Below, in pieces: positions 15,669 through 22,694 of a DNA stretch of 23,189 nt. The stretch is from the NCBI GenBank assembly GCA_017354065.1, contig JAFMRN010000003.1:1-23189 (forward strand), written 5' to 3'. Both the position numbers and the translations under genes were made by a program. Each line of letters starts with the position of its first letter. Position 1 is the first letter of the stretch. Under the pieces are notes generated by a model, which saw nothing but the letters and a program-made list of their open reading frames with translations, searched no databases and had not been told where the DNA came from. The stretch is from Solirubrobacterales bacterium (lineage in GTDB: Bacteria; Actinomycetota; Thermoleophilia; Solirubrobacterales; Solirubrobacteraceae).

Positions 15669-15687
15669 CCTACCTGTAAGCTAGGAT
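15669..15687 (+). promoter_or_regulatory. Operator and -10 box of the Rieske-sufB-sufD unit
   Basis: CCTACC-TGTAA-GCTAGG overlaps TAGGAT (15682-15687), which stands exactly 7 nt before the GTG start at 15695. The repeat and the following ATTTA match the site before the Rrf2 gene, with one arm position changed. This suggests common control and leaderless transcription. Confidence 0.65.
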
Positions 15688-15694
15688 TTACGTA

Positions 15695-16012
15695 GTGGCT
15701 GAGATCGTTTCTGTCTGTCCCGCCAGCGAGCTGCCGCCCGGCTCCGTGCGGATCTTTGAGGCCGACGGCCTTGACATCGGCGTGTTCAACGTCGACGGGA
15801 CGCTGTACGCGATCGAGGATCGCTGCTCCCATGACGACGGCCCGCTGGCCGAGGGTGAACTGAACGCGGCCAACTGCACCGTCGAGTGCCCGCGTCACGG
15901 CGCTAAATTCGATCTGCGCACTGGTAAGCCGCTGACGCTCCCGGCCTATGAGCCGGTCGACGTATTCCCCGTCCACGTGGACGACAACCTGATCAAAGTG
16001 GAGGTGAGCTGA
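15695..16012 (+). CDS. Rieske-type [2Fe-2S] ferredoxin
   Basis: The product has 105 residues and is a small soluble Rieske ferredoxin of the dioxygenase-component type. The cluster ligands are Cys44 and His46 (CSHDDG) and Cys65 and His68 (CPRHGAKFD). No signal peptide or membrane anchor is present, so it is cytoplasmic. It lies one base before sufB and is first in the second suf unit. This placement suggests electron supply to cluster assembly, or a role as an acceptor of finished clusters; that is inference. The GTG start is fixed by the -10 box 7 nt upstream. Confidence 0.93.
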   Translation: MAEIVSVCPASELPPGSVRIFEADGLDIGVFNVDGTLYAIEDRCSHDDGPLAEGELNAANCTVECPRHGAKFDLRTGKPLTLPAYEPVDVFPVHVDDNLIKVEVS

Positions 16013-16013
16013 C

Positions 16014-17465
16014 ATGGCCACAACCGAACCCGAGACACCCGTTGTCGAGCTGACGGAAAACCAGCAGCTCGCCAGCATCAACGCCGACTATGACGAGCGC
16101 TACGGCTTCCACGACGCCGAGAACTACCTGTACAAGGCGCCCAAGGGCCTGAGCCAGGAGATCGTCGAGAAGATCTCCGGCTTCAAGTCAGAGCCCGACT
16201 GGATGCGTACCCAGCGCCTGGACGCGCTCAAGCACTTCTATGACAAGCCCCAGCCGACCTGGGGTTCGCCGATGCTCGCCGAGGTCGACTACGACGACAT
16301 CCACTACTTCGTGCGTGCCTCCGAGAAGCCCGGGCGCTCCTGGGACGACGTACCGGAGGACGTGAAGAAGACCTTCGACCGGCTCGGCATCCCGGAGGCG
16401 GAGCGCAAGTTCCTGTCCGGCGTCGGCGCCCAGTACGAGTCCGAAGTGGTGTACCACCAGGTGCGCGAGGACCTCGAGAAGCAGGGCGTGATCTTCGTTG
16501 ACATGGACACCGGCCTGCGCGAGTACGAGCACATCGTGCGCGAGTACTTCGGGACCGTGATCCCGAGCAACGACAACAAGCTGGCCGCGCTGAACAGCGC
16601 CGTGTGGTCCGGCGGCAGCTTCGTCTACGTGCCCAAGGGCGTCCACGTCGAGATGCCGCTGCAGGCCTACTTCCGGATCAACACCGAGAACATGGGCCAG
16701 TTCGAGCGGACGCTGATCATCGCCGACGAGGGCTCCTACGTGCACTACGTGGAGGGCTGCACGGCGCCGACCTACAGCTCCGACAGCCTCCACTCCGCGG
16801 TTGTCGAGCTTATCGCCAAGCCCGGCGCCCGGATCCGTTACACGACCGTGCAGAACTGGTCGGGGAACGTCTACAACCTCGTCACCAAGCGCGCGATCGC
16901 CGAGCAGGACGCGACCGTCGAGTGGGTCGACTGCAACCTTGGCTCGAAGCTGACGATGAAGTACCCGTCCGTCTACCTGATGGGCGAGCGTGCGCACGGC
17001 GAGATCCTGTCGATCGCCTTTGCCGGCACCGGCCAGCACCAGGACGCGGGCGGCAAGATCATCCACGCCGCGCCGAACACCAGCTCGAACATCTTCGCCA
17101 AGTCGATCTCCAAGGACGGCGGCCGCGGCTCCTATAGAGGCCTGCTGGAGATCGCCAAGGGCGCGCACGGCGCCAAGTCCAAGGTCGTCTGTGACGCGCT
17201 GTTGCTGGATGAGACGTCCCGCTCCGACACCTACCCGACGATCCGCATCTCCGAGGACGACGTCAACGTCGGCCACGAGGCGACCGTCTCCAAGGTCGGT
17301 GAGGACCAGCTCTTCTACCTGATGAGCCACGGCATCCCCGAGGAGGAGGCCTCCAAGCTGATCGTCAACGGCTTCATCGAGCCGATCACCAAGGAGCTGC
17401 CGATGGAGTACGCCGTCGAGATGAACCGCCTGATCGAGCTCCAGATGGAGGGCTCAATTGGCTAG
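16014..17465 (+). CDS. sufB: SufB, Fe-S cluster scaffold subunit
   Basis: The product has 483 residues, full length, without an intein. SufB with SufC and SufD forms the scaffold on which clusters are built. Typical SufB blocks are seen: YGFHDAENYLYKAPKGLS, SGGSFVYVPKGVHVEMPLQAYFRIN, YVEGCTAPTYSSDSLHSAVVEL, and VVCDALLLDETSRSDTYPTI. Cys249 (EGC) corresponds to the sulfur-accepting cysteine of E. coli SufB, and Cys393 with nearby acidic residues to the cluster-building site. The ATG lies 1 nt after the Rieske stop, and the 3' end overlaps sufD by 8 nt, so translation is probably coupled. Confidence 0.97.
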   Translation: MATTEPETPVVELTENQQLASINADYDERYGFHDAENYLYKAPKGLSQEIVEKISGFKSEPDWMRTQRLDALKHFYDKPQPTWGSPMLAEVDYDDIHYFVRASEKPGRSWDDVPEDVKKTFDRLGIPEAERKFLSGVGAQYESEVVYHQVREDLEKQGVIFVDMDTGLREYEHIVREYFGTVIPSNDNKLAALNSAVWSGGSFVYVPKGVHVEMPLQAYFRINTENMGQFERTLIIADEGSYVHYVEGCTAPTYSSDSLHSAVVELIAKPGARIRYTTVQNWSGNVYNLVTKRAIAEQDATVEWVDCNLGSKLTMKYPSVYLMGERAHGEILSIAFAGTGQHQDAGGKIIHAAPNTSSNIFAKSISKDGGRGSYRGLLEIAKGAHGAKSKVVCDALLLDETSRSDTYPTIRISEDDVNVGHEATVSKVGEDQLFYLMSHGIPEEEASKLIVNGFIEPITKELPMEYAVEMNRLIELQMEGSIG

Positions 17466-18480
17466 CTTGACCATCCCGACGTACAAGGGACGTCCGGGGT
17501 GGGAGTTCACCGACGTATCGTCACTGGATTTGGCGGCCTTTGAGGCCGCCCCGGTCACGCGCAGTGGCGGCTCGCCCCTGTGGGAGCTGCCCGAGCCGGC
17601 GCTCCCGGCGGGCGTCAGCGTCGAGGTCTCAGACGACCAGACCGTCGTCACCGTGGCCCGCGGCGTGGCCGTTGAGGAGCCGATCTCCCTCAGCGCTGTC
17701 GTGCCGGCCGGCAAGTTCGCCACCCAGCGCACGGTCGTGCGCGTCGAGGACGGCGCCCAGGCCGAGGTCTGGGAGCAGCTGCTCTCCGAAGAGGGGGGCG
17801 TTCTCAACGTTGTCACCGAACTCAAAGTCGGTGACAACGCCCACCTGCGTTACGTGAACGGTCAGGGCCTGGCTGAGGACACATGGATCTTCGGCCTGCA
17901 GAAGGCCGCCGTCGGCCGTGACGGGTCACTGGACTGGGTCGCGCTTGGCTTCGGCTCGACGCGCGGGCATGTGCGGATGGAGACCCGGCTTGAGGGGCAG
18001 GGCTCCTCGGCGCGTGTGACCGGCGCGTATGCCAGCCACGGGCGCCAGCACATCGACTTTGACACCACCCAGGAGCACGCGGCGGAGAACACGGTTTCTG
18101 ACCTGGCGTTCCGCGGGGTTCTGACCGATCGCTCGACGGGTGTCTGGAAGGGCAACATCATCGTCGACCCGGGCGCGCAGAAGACCGACGCGTTCCAGGA
18201 GTCGCGCAACCTGCTGTTGTCAAAGCGCGCGCACGCCGACGCGATCCCGGGCCTGGAGATCCAGGCCAACGACGTGCGCTGTACCCACGCGGCCGCGGTC
18301 GCCCAGGTCGACCCTGAGCAGCTGTTCTATCTGGAGTCCCGTGGGCTGCCCGAGTCAGAAGCCAAGCGGCTGGTGATCGAGGGCTTCCTGGAGGCGCTCG
18401 TCACGCGCTTTGAGGAGGGCCGCGTGCGTGAGGTGTTGTCGGCGGCGCTCGAGGCGCGGCTGTCGGCGATCCTGGGGTAG
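17458..18480 (+). CDS. sufD: SufD, Fe-S cluster scaffold subunit
   Basis: The product has 340 residues. SufD is the SufB paralogue of the SufBC2D scaffold. The C-terminal core shows the family blocks WKGNIIVDPGAQKTDAFQES, NLLLSKRAHADAIPGLEIQANDV, RCTHAAAV (Cys275, His277) and DPEQLFYLESRGL. The short N-terminal part opens with YKGRPGWEFTDVSSLD, which matches the GWE-x-T-D entry of SufD proteins. The TTG start overlaps the sufB end by 8 nt, with GGAGG about 5-8 nt upstream. The stop overlaps the start of the DUF1697 gene (TAGTG). Confidence 0.95.
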   Translation: MASLTIPTYKGRPGWEFTDVSSLDLAAFEAAPVTRSGGSPLWELPEPALPAGVSVEVSDDQTVVTVARGVAVEEPISLSAVVPAGKFATQRTVVRVEDGAQAEVWEQLLSEEGGVLNVVTELKVGDNAHLRYVNGQGLAEDTWIFGLQKAAVGRDGSLDWVALGFGSTRGHVRMETRLEGQGSSARVTGAYASHGRQHIDFDTTQEHAAENTVSDLAFRGVLTDRSTGVWKGNIIVDPGAQKTDAFQESRNLLLSKRAHADAIPGLEIQANDVRCTHAAAVAQVDPEQLFYLESRGLPESEAKRLVIEGFLEALVTRFEEGRVREVLSAALEARLSAILG

Positions 18481-18977
18481 TGCGAACCATCGCGCTGCTC
18501 CGGGGCGTGAACCTCGGTCCTCGCAACCGGATCGCGATGGCGGACCTGCGGGCCGGGCTGGAACTTGCGGGGTTCAGCAACGTTCGTACCTATGTGCAGT
18601 CCGGGAACATCGTGCTGGACGGGGACGGCGACGTCGAGGCGGCGGTCAGGTCGATCATTGACGTGCCGGTGATCACGCGGAGCGCCGCTGAGCTGGAGGC
18701 CGTGATCGCGGCAAACCCGTTCGAGGTGCCCGATCCCAAGCGCCTGCAGGTGACCTTCCGCTCCGAGCCGGCCGGCCCGGAGCTGCTCGCCGCGCTGGAG
18801 GCGAAGCTGACCGGTGAGGAGCGTGTCGCCGTTCACGGTCGTGAGATCTACAGCTGGCATCCTGACGGGATGGCCCGCTCGAAGCTGGCGCTGGCGGTCG
18901 TGCCCTCGAAGGTCGTGGCCACAGCGCGGAACTGGAACACCGTGCTGAAGCTGGCGGACATGGCGGCCACGCCGTAG
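18480..18977 (+). CDS. DUF1697 family protein
   Basis: The product has 165 residues and matches the DUF1697 pattern: an N-terminal LLRGVNLGPRNRIAMADLRAGLELAGFSNVRTYVQSGNIVL, a central NPF block (AANPFEVP) and the end RSKLALAVVPSKVVATARNWNTVLKLADM. This ferredoxin-like fold family is widespread in bacteria and has no proven function. Here it is translationally coupled to sufD, its GTG start overlapping the sufD stop by one base. Whether it takes part in Fe-S work or only rides on the transcript cannot be told. Confidence 0.9.
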   Translation: MRTIALLRGVNLGPRNRIAMADLRAGLELAGFSNVRTYVQSGNIVLDGDGDVEAAVRSIIDVPVITRSAAELEAVIAANPFEVPDPKRLQVTFRSEPAGPELLAALEAKLTGEERVAVHGREIYSWHPDGMARSKLALAVVPSKVVATARNWNTVLKLADMAATP

Positions 18978-18984
18978 AGCTCGC

Positions 18985-21003
18985 GTGCGCTGGTTTTTTC
19001 GCGCTGCCTGTCTGGTGGCGGCGCTGGTGGTCGTCGGGCTGACCCCCGGGGCCCTGGACCCCGGCGGGATCCTGTCACCGGGCGGTGTTGTCAGCTCAGC
19101 TACGGCAACACATTTGCTGGGGGAGGTCGATCCGGGCGTGGTTGCGCCGGCGGGGGCGATCGGGCGGGAGGTCACGGACGATCCCGCAGCCGGCGTCGAC
19201 ACGCCTGATGAGGCGTACTGGCCGGGCACCCGCGGAGGAAGCGCGGTCGGCACGGACGGGAGCGGCGCGTTCCAGACCGACACGACCGATGGCGCGCTCG
19301 CGCTGTCCCTGGCGAGCCCCGGGACGGGCATCCAGCCGCCCGCGATCGCCAACCGGACCACCGCAGTGGTCGCCAACGCGGCCCGTTCGACCGATCTCGC
19401 GGTCCGGCCGACGGCGGCCGGCACGGACTTCTACTTGCAGATCCGCAGCGCCGACGCACCGGCGCACATCAGCTTCCAGGTCAACCTGTCAGAGGACCAG
19501 AGCCTCGTCCCGCTGAAGGACGGGTCGATCGCGGTTGTCGACAGCCAGATCGTGCCGAACAACGCGGGCGCCGGACTGCTGGCCTCCGCGGAGCAGCAGA
19601 CCAACGGGCAGGCCGTGGCGGTGATCAAGGCTCCGGTGGGCCGTGACATGAGCGGTCAGCGGGTGCCGATCGGGCTGTCGGCGAGCGGGAACACGATCAC
19701 GATCAGCCCTTCCAGCGCGCCGCCGCCGCTTGAGGTCGGCCTGGAGGTGACCTCTGACCGGACGGTCCCGGGGGTCGCGCGCGCGGCATCCAACCGCACG
19801 CCGATCCGTGGTCTGTCATTCCCGGATGGCAGCACCGACTGTGCGCTGAACCTCGGTTGCAACGCGACCAACGCGAACCTGGCCTACACGGCGAATCCGC
19901 AGCCGGCCTGGATGACCCAGCTGGTCGGGGCCCAGAACATGAAGCTGCTGCGCTACGGCGTCGCCTGGGACGCGGCCGATCACTGCACCCAGCCACCGGG
20001 CGACACCAAGTCCCCGGCCTACCTGGACCCCCAGGCCGACTGCGACGGCCTGAAGGAGTTCCTGGGGATGGCCAACGCCGTCCGCGCCGCGAACGGGGGC
20101 GCCAACTGGCCCGGCCAGCTTGAGATAACGCTCGGGCATGACTGGGTCGGCGGCACGCCGGCGCCCGCGAACGTCGCGCAGTACCAGACGGAGTTGGAGC
20201 ACCTCGTCACCTACGTCAACCAGACGCTCGCGAGCCAGCCGGGCGGGATGCACGTGCGCTACTGGGGGGCATGGAACGAACCCGACCTGATGGGTCCCGG
20301 CGGCGGTTCGCTCGGGACCACGTCGGTGAGCGGAGCGGCGACGCTGGCCGCGGGCCTGTGGGTCAGCGCGCACAACCTGATCGAGGCGGGGTCCTACGGC
20401 GGTTGTGATCAGAACTGCAAGGTGATCGCCGGCACGTTCGCCTCACCGTGGTCGGACCGGCCCACCGGCTACCACGGCGGCAACGGGTTTTTCGATGACT
20501 ACCTGGCGGGCTTGGCCGGCTACGCGCCGCAGATCTGGGCTTATCACTCCTACTGGGACTTCATCGGGCGCTCGGCCCACTCACAACCGCCATATGCGGG
20601 GTCGATCCGCATGCTCGACGCCCGCTACATGCAGGCCAAGCTCGGAACGCCCAGGTGGCGGCCCGGGTCGATCTTCATGGACGAGGGTGCGGCGGCGCAG
20701 TACTTCGGCAACCAGGTCACCCACGTGAGCGGCAACGGGAGCGCGGCCCAGCGCCAGGTTGGCGCTGCGATCGGCCGCTTTGACGCGCTGGGCACCGGTG
20801 AGTTCGCCAAGATCTCACGGGCCCTGTACTACGAGATCTCGGCGGGCGGCGGGCCCGGGCACGACAGCGGGCTGTTTGAGGGGGTCGACAAGGCGGTGTC
20901 CGCCAAGCAACCCGAGGTTCGCGCGCGCTATGCCTACTGTGTGCTCTCAAACATCGCGATCGGGAACTGTGCGGGCAACGACAAGGCCGACACTTCACCC
21001 TAA
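18985..21003 (+). CDS. Secreted glycoside-hydrolase-like protein (clan A type barrel)
   Basis: The product has 672 residues. An N-terminal signal or anchor segment (MRWFFRAACLVAALVVVGL) is followed by about 260 residues of Ala/Gly/Pro-rich, beta-like sequence. The second half resembles a TIM-barrel glycosidase: MKLLRYGVAWDAADHC at the first strand, HVRYWGAWNEPD with Asn431-Glu432 in the place of the acid/base Glu of clan A enzymes, WAYHSYWDF, and IFMDEGA with Glu567 as candidate nucleophile. It should act outside the membrane on a glycan; the substrate and GH family number are unknown. The GTG lies 7 nt after the DUF1697 stop and the next gene starts 11 nt after its own stop, so it sits in the suf transcript. 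The assignment rests on motif pattern. Confidence 0.65.
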   Translation: MRWFFRAACLVAALVVVGLTPGALDPGGILSPGGVVSSATATHLLGEVDPGVVAPAGAIGREVTDDPAAGVDTPDEAYWPGTRGGSAVGTDGSGAFQTDTTDGALALSLASPGTGIQPPAIANRTTAVVANAARSTDLAVRPTAAGTDFYLQIRSADAPAHISFQVNLSEDQSLVPLKDGSIAVVDSQIVPNNAGAGLLASAEQQTNGQAVAVIKAPVGRDMSGQRVPIGLSASGNTITISPSSAPPPLEVGLEVTSDRTVPGVARAASNRTPIRGLSFPDGSTDCALNLGCNATNANLAYTANPQPAWMTQLVGAQNMKLLRYGVAWDAADHCTQPPGDTKSPAYLDPQADCDGLKEFLGMANAVRAANGGANWPGQLEITLGHDWVGGTPAPANVAQYQTELEHLVTYVNQTLASQPGGMHVRYWGAWNEPDLMGPGGGSLGTTSVSGAATLAAGLWVSAHNLIEAGSYGGCDQNCKVIAGTFASPWSDRPTGYHGGNGFFDDYLAGLAGYAPQIWAYHSYWDFIGRSAHSQPPYAGSIRMLDARYMQAKLGTPRWRPGSIFMDEGAAAQYFGNQVTHVSGNGSAAQRQVGAAIGRFDALGTGEFAKISRALYYEISAGGGPGHDSGLFEGVDKAVSAKQPEVRARYAYCVLSNIAIGNCAGNDKADTSP

Positions 21004-21014
21004 GGAGATGGCCG

Positions 21015-21812
21015 ATGCCTGACGGACACCATTACGAGATCTGGGACGTGTTCACCGACACGCCGCTTGAGGGCAACCCGCTGGGCGTGTTCCCGCACGG
21101 CGAGGAGATCCCCTCCCGGCTGTATCAGAAGCTCGCGCGTGAGCTGAACCTGTCAGAGACGGTGTTCATCCTCGGGGATCAGATCCGGATCTTCACGCCG
21201 GTCGCCGAGCTGCCCTTTGCCGGGCACCCCACCCTGGGTGCGGCGTTTGTGGTCGCCGAGCGCGACGGTCGCGACGTGGTCACGCTGCAGACGGGCGCGG
21301 GCCCGGTGGTGGTCACGGTTGCGGAGGGCTACGGGGAGATGGATCAGCCCTACCCGAGCATCGAGCCGTTTCGCGGTGATGATGCCGAGCTGTTGGCGGC
21401 GCTGGGCGTCAAGCGGGCGCTGGCGCCGATCGAGTCCTACACGAACGGGCCGACGCACACCGTCGTGGTGCTTGACGACGTCGCGTCGCTGCGGCCCGAC
21501 ATGGGCCGCCTTGAGGCGCTTGGCGTGCAGCTCTCAGCTGTCGCTAGCACCGGCGCCGGAACCGCGAAGCTGCGGATGTTCGCGCCCGCGCTCGGCGTGG
21601 CGGAGGACCCGGCGACCGGCTCTGCCGCCGGGCCGGTCGCGCTGCATCTGGTGCGCCACGGACTGCATCGGGCCGGCACGCGCCTGGAGCTGACCCAGGG
21701 CGTGGAGATCGGCCGGCCCTCAACGCTGATCGCCACCGCCACGGAGGGAGGCCCGGTGAAGGTCGGCGGTGGCGCCGTGCGCGTAGCCACGGGCCACTAC
21801 CGCGTCGCTTAG
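21015..21812 (+). CDS. PhzF-family isomerase-like protein
   Basis: The product has 265 residues. It has the double hot-dog-like diaminopimelate epimerase fold signature of the PhzF family: DVFTDTPLEGNPLGVF at the N-terminus, the catalytic-type Glu48 in LNLSETVFI, TPVAELPFAGHPTLGAAFV, and the second-half motif EDPATGSAAGPVALHL. PhzF itself isomerises a phenazine precursor, but most relatives have no known substrate, and no other phenazine genes are here. GGAG lies about 8 nt before the ATG, and the gap to the previous gene is 11 nt. It is the last gene of the long plus-strand unit and runs convergently into the acidic-protein gene with no clear hairpin between. Confidence 0.9.
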   Translation: MPDGHHYEIWDVFTDTPLEGNPLGVFPHGEEIPSRLYQKLARELNLSETVFILGDQIRIFTPVAELPFAGHPTLGAAFVVAERDGRDVVTLQTGAGPVVVTVAEGYGEMDQPYPSIEPFRGDDAELLAALGVKRALAPIESYTNGPTHTVVVLDDVASLRPDMGRLEALGVQLSAVASTGAGTAKLRMFAPALGVAEDPATGSAAGPVALHLVRHGLHRAGTRLELTQGVEIGRPSTLIATATEGGPVKVGGGAVRVATGHYRVA

Positions 21813-21968
21813 CTATTCCTCGTCTTCGTCCTCGTCGTCTTCGGGTTCATCGCCGAAGTCGTCCAGGTCGTCCAGGTCGTCCAGCTTGTCCGGGTCGTCG
21901 AACTCGGCACCGAGCGGGTTGGTGGCGGTGCGGTCGTCTTTGATGTCGTCGTCGTCAAGATCGGCCAT
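21813..21968 (-). CDS. Small, extremely acidic protein (51 residues) next to clpP
   Basis: An ATG at 21968 opens 51 codons closed by TAG. The protein starts MADLDDDDIKDDRTATNPLG, continues with three L-D-D units and ends in an unbroken acidic tail (DEPEDDEDEDEE). By count 28 of 51 residues are Asp or Glu and only 3 are Lys or Arg, so it is probably disordered. A -10-like TAGGTT lies exactly 7 nt before the ATG, as at other genes here, and the frame is codon-biased like the neighbours. It lies 43 nt downstream of clpP on the same strand. I know no family for it. Possible roles are a ClpP-system adaptor or substrate, a nucleic-acid mimic or a metal buffer, all speculative. Confidence 0.65.
   Translation of the reverse strand: MADLDDDDIKDDRTATNPLGAEFDDPDKLDDLDDLDDFGDEPEDDEDEDEE
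21858..21884. repeat. Three perfect 9-bp tandem repeats in the acidic-protein gene
   Basis: GTCGTCCAG occurs three times head to tail. On the minus strand it encodes three Leu-Asp-Asp units. Such repeats can change in copy number without shifting the frame. Confidence 0.8.
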
Positions 21969-21975
21969 GGGTGGA

Positions 21976-21981
21976 AACCTA
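21976..21981 (-). promoter_or_regulatory. -10-like box TAGGTT of leaderless promoter
   Basis: On the minus strand TAGGTT stands 7 nt before the ATG at 21968, inside the gap after clpP. It supports both the start codon and separate transcription of the small acidic gene. Confidence 0.45.
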
Positions 21982-22011
21982 GCGATCCGTGCCGGGACTT
22001 TGCCTTGTGGG

Positions 22012-22593
22012 TTAGTGGCGCTCGATGACCTTGTCGATCAGGCCGTAGTTGACGGCTTCCTCGGGCTTGAAGAACCGGTCACGCTCCATGTCCGCGTGGA
22101 CCTGATCAATCGTCTGGCCGGTGTGGTGTGAGTAGATCTCATCCGTGCGCCGGCGGATCGCGAGGATCTCGTTGGCCTGGATCTCGATGTCGCTTGACTG
22201 ACCCTCGAAACCGGCCTTCGGCTGGTGGATCAGGATGCGGCTGTTGGGCAGCGCGAAGCGCTTGCCCTTAGCGCCGGCCATCAGCAGCAGCGAGCCCATT
22301 GACATCGCGACACCGACGCAGATCGTCTGGACCTGCGGCTTGATGAACTGCATCGTGTCGTAGATCGCGAGGCCCGAGTAGATCGACCCGCCGGGGGAGT
22401 TGATGTACATCGAGATGTCCTTGTCCGGGTCGCTCGACTCCAGATGCAGCAGTTGGGCGACGATCAGGTTCGCGACGTCGTCATCGATCGGGGTGCCCAG
22501 GAAGATGATTCGCTCGTTCAGGAGCCGGCTGTAGATGTCGAACTCGCGCTCACCACGTGCGGTGCGCTCGACGACCATGGGGACTAGAGGCAT
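22012..22593 (-). CDS. clpP: ClpP, ATP-dependent Clp protease proteolytic subunit
   Basis: The product has 193 residues from the ATG at 22593. The serine protease triad of ClpP is seen at the standard positions: Ser98 in VAMSMGSLL, His123 in LIHQP and Asp172 in MERDRFF, plus the YINSPGGSIYSGLAIYD block. ClpP tetradecamers degrade proteins fed by ClpX or ClpC. The open frame extends to 22650, but the start at 22593 gives the usual MPLVPMVVERT N-terminus and has TAGGGT 7 nt upstream. Many actinobacteria carry two clpP genes in tandem; only one is in this window. The small acidic-protein gene follows downstream, and pgsA diverges across a palindrome. Confidence 0.96.
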   Translation of the reverse strand: MPLVPMVVERTARGEREFDIYSRLLNERIIFLGTPIDDDVANLIVAQLLHLESSDPDKDISMYINSPGGSIYSGLAIYDTMQFIKPQVQTICVGVAMSMGSLLLMAGAKGKRFALPNSRILIHQPKAGFEGQSSDIEIQANEILAIRRRTDEIYSHHTGQTIDQVHADMERDRFFKPEEAVNYGLIDKVIERH

Positions 22594-22600
22594 GGCCTGA

Positions 22601-22606
22601 ACCCTA
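22601..22606 (-). promoter_or_regulatory. -10-like box TAGGGT of leaderless clpP promoter
   Basis: On the minus strand TAGGGT is followed by 7 nt and the ATG at 22593. No Shine-Dalgarno sequence is visible. An 18-bp palindrome lies 25 nt further upstream, where a -35 region or operator would be. Confidence 0.5.
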
Positions 22607-22631
22607 GCGAGGTCGGGGGAGAGCACGCTTA

Positions 22632-22649
22632 TGGGCGCTATAGCGCCCA
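22632..22649. promoter_or_regulatory. 18-bp perfect palindrome between clpP and pgsA
   Basis: TGGGCGCTATAGCGCCCA reads the same on both strands. It lies in the 101-nt gap between the divergent clpP and pgsA starts, near the -35 region of both candidate promoters. It is a candidate operator for a dimeric regulator; no known regulator motif is recognised. Confidence 0.5.
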
Positions 22650-22681
22650 AAACTCGGATGACCCCCGGGCGCGGACCCTGA

Positions 22682-22687
22682 CAAGAT
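22682..22687 (+). promoter_or_regulatory. -10-like box CAAGAT of leaderless pgsA promoter
   Basis: CAAGAT stands 7 nt before the GTG at 22695, with no Shine-Dalgarno sequence. It is the weakest of the set, keeping only the A at position 2 and the T at position 6. Confidence 0.35.
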
Positions 22688-22694
22688 CCCCCGC

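Noticed and set aside
15110..16081. 323-codon minus-strand frame across sufU and the Rieske gene
   Set aside because: It covers two well-supported plus-strand genes and their operator and has no recognisable domain.
16188..17330. Long 380-codon open frame antisense to sufB
   Set aside because: It mirrors sufB, has low-complexity Val/Gly/Arg/Asp content typical of the opposite strand of GC-rich genes and shows no family motif. SufB is certain.
21015..21812. Phenazine biosynthesis locus suggested by the PhzF-like gene
   Set aside because: No other phz gene is nearby, and most PhzF relatives are not involved in phenazine synthesis.
21816..21884. GTC/GTCCAG-rich stretch as a non-coding microsatellite
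   Set aside because: The repeats keep the reading frame of the acidic protein with a proper start, stop and -10 box, so coding explains them better.
22594..22650. Upstream start that would lengthen ClpP by 19 residues
   Set aside because: The extension would cross both the -10 box and the palindrome, and it does not resemble ClpP N-termini. The ATG at 22593 gives the normal protein.
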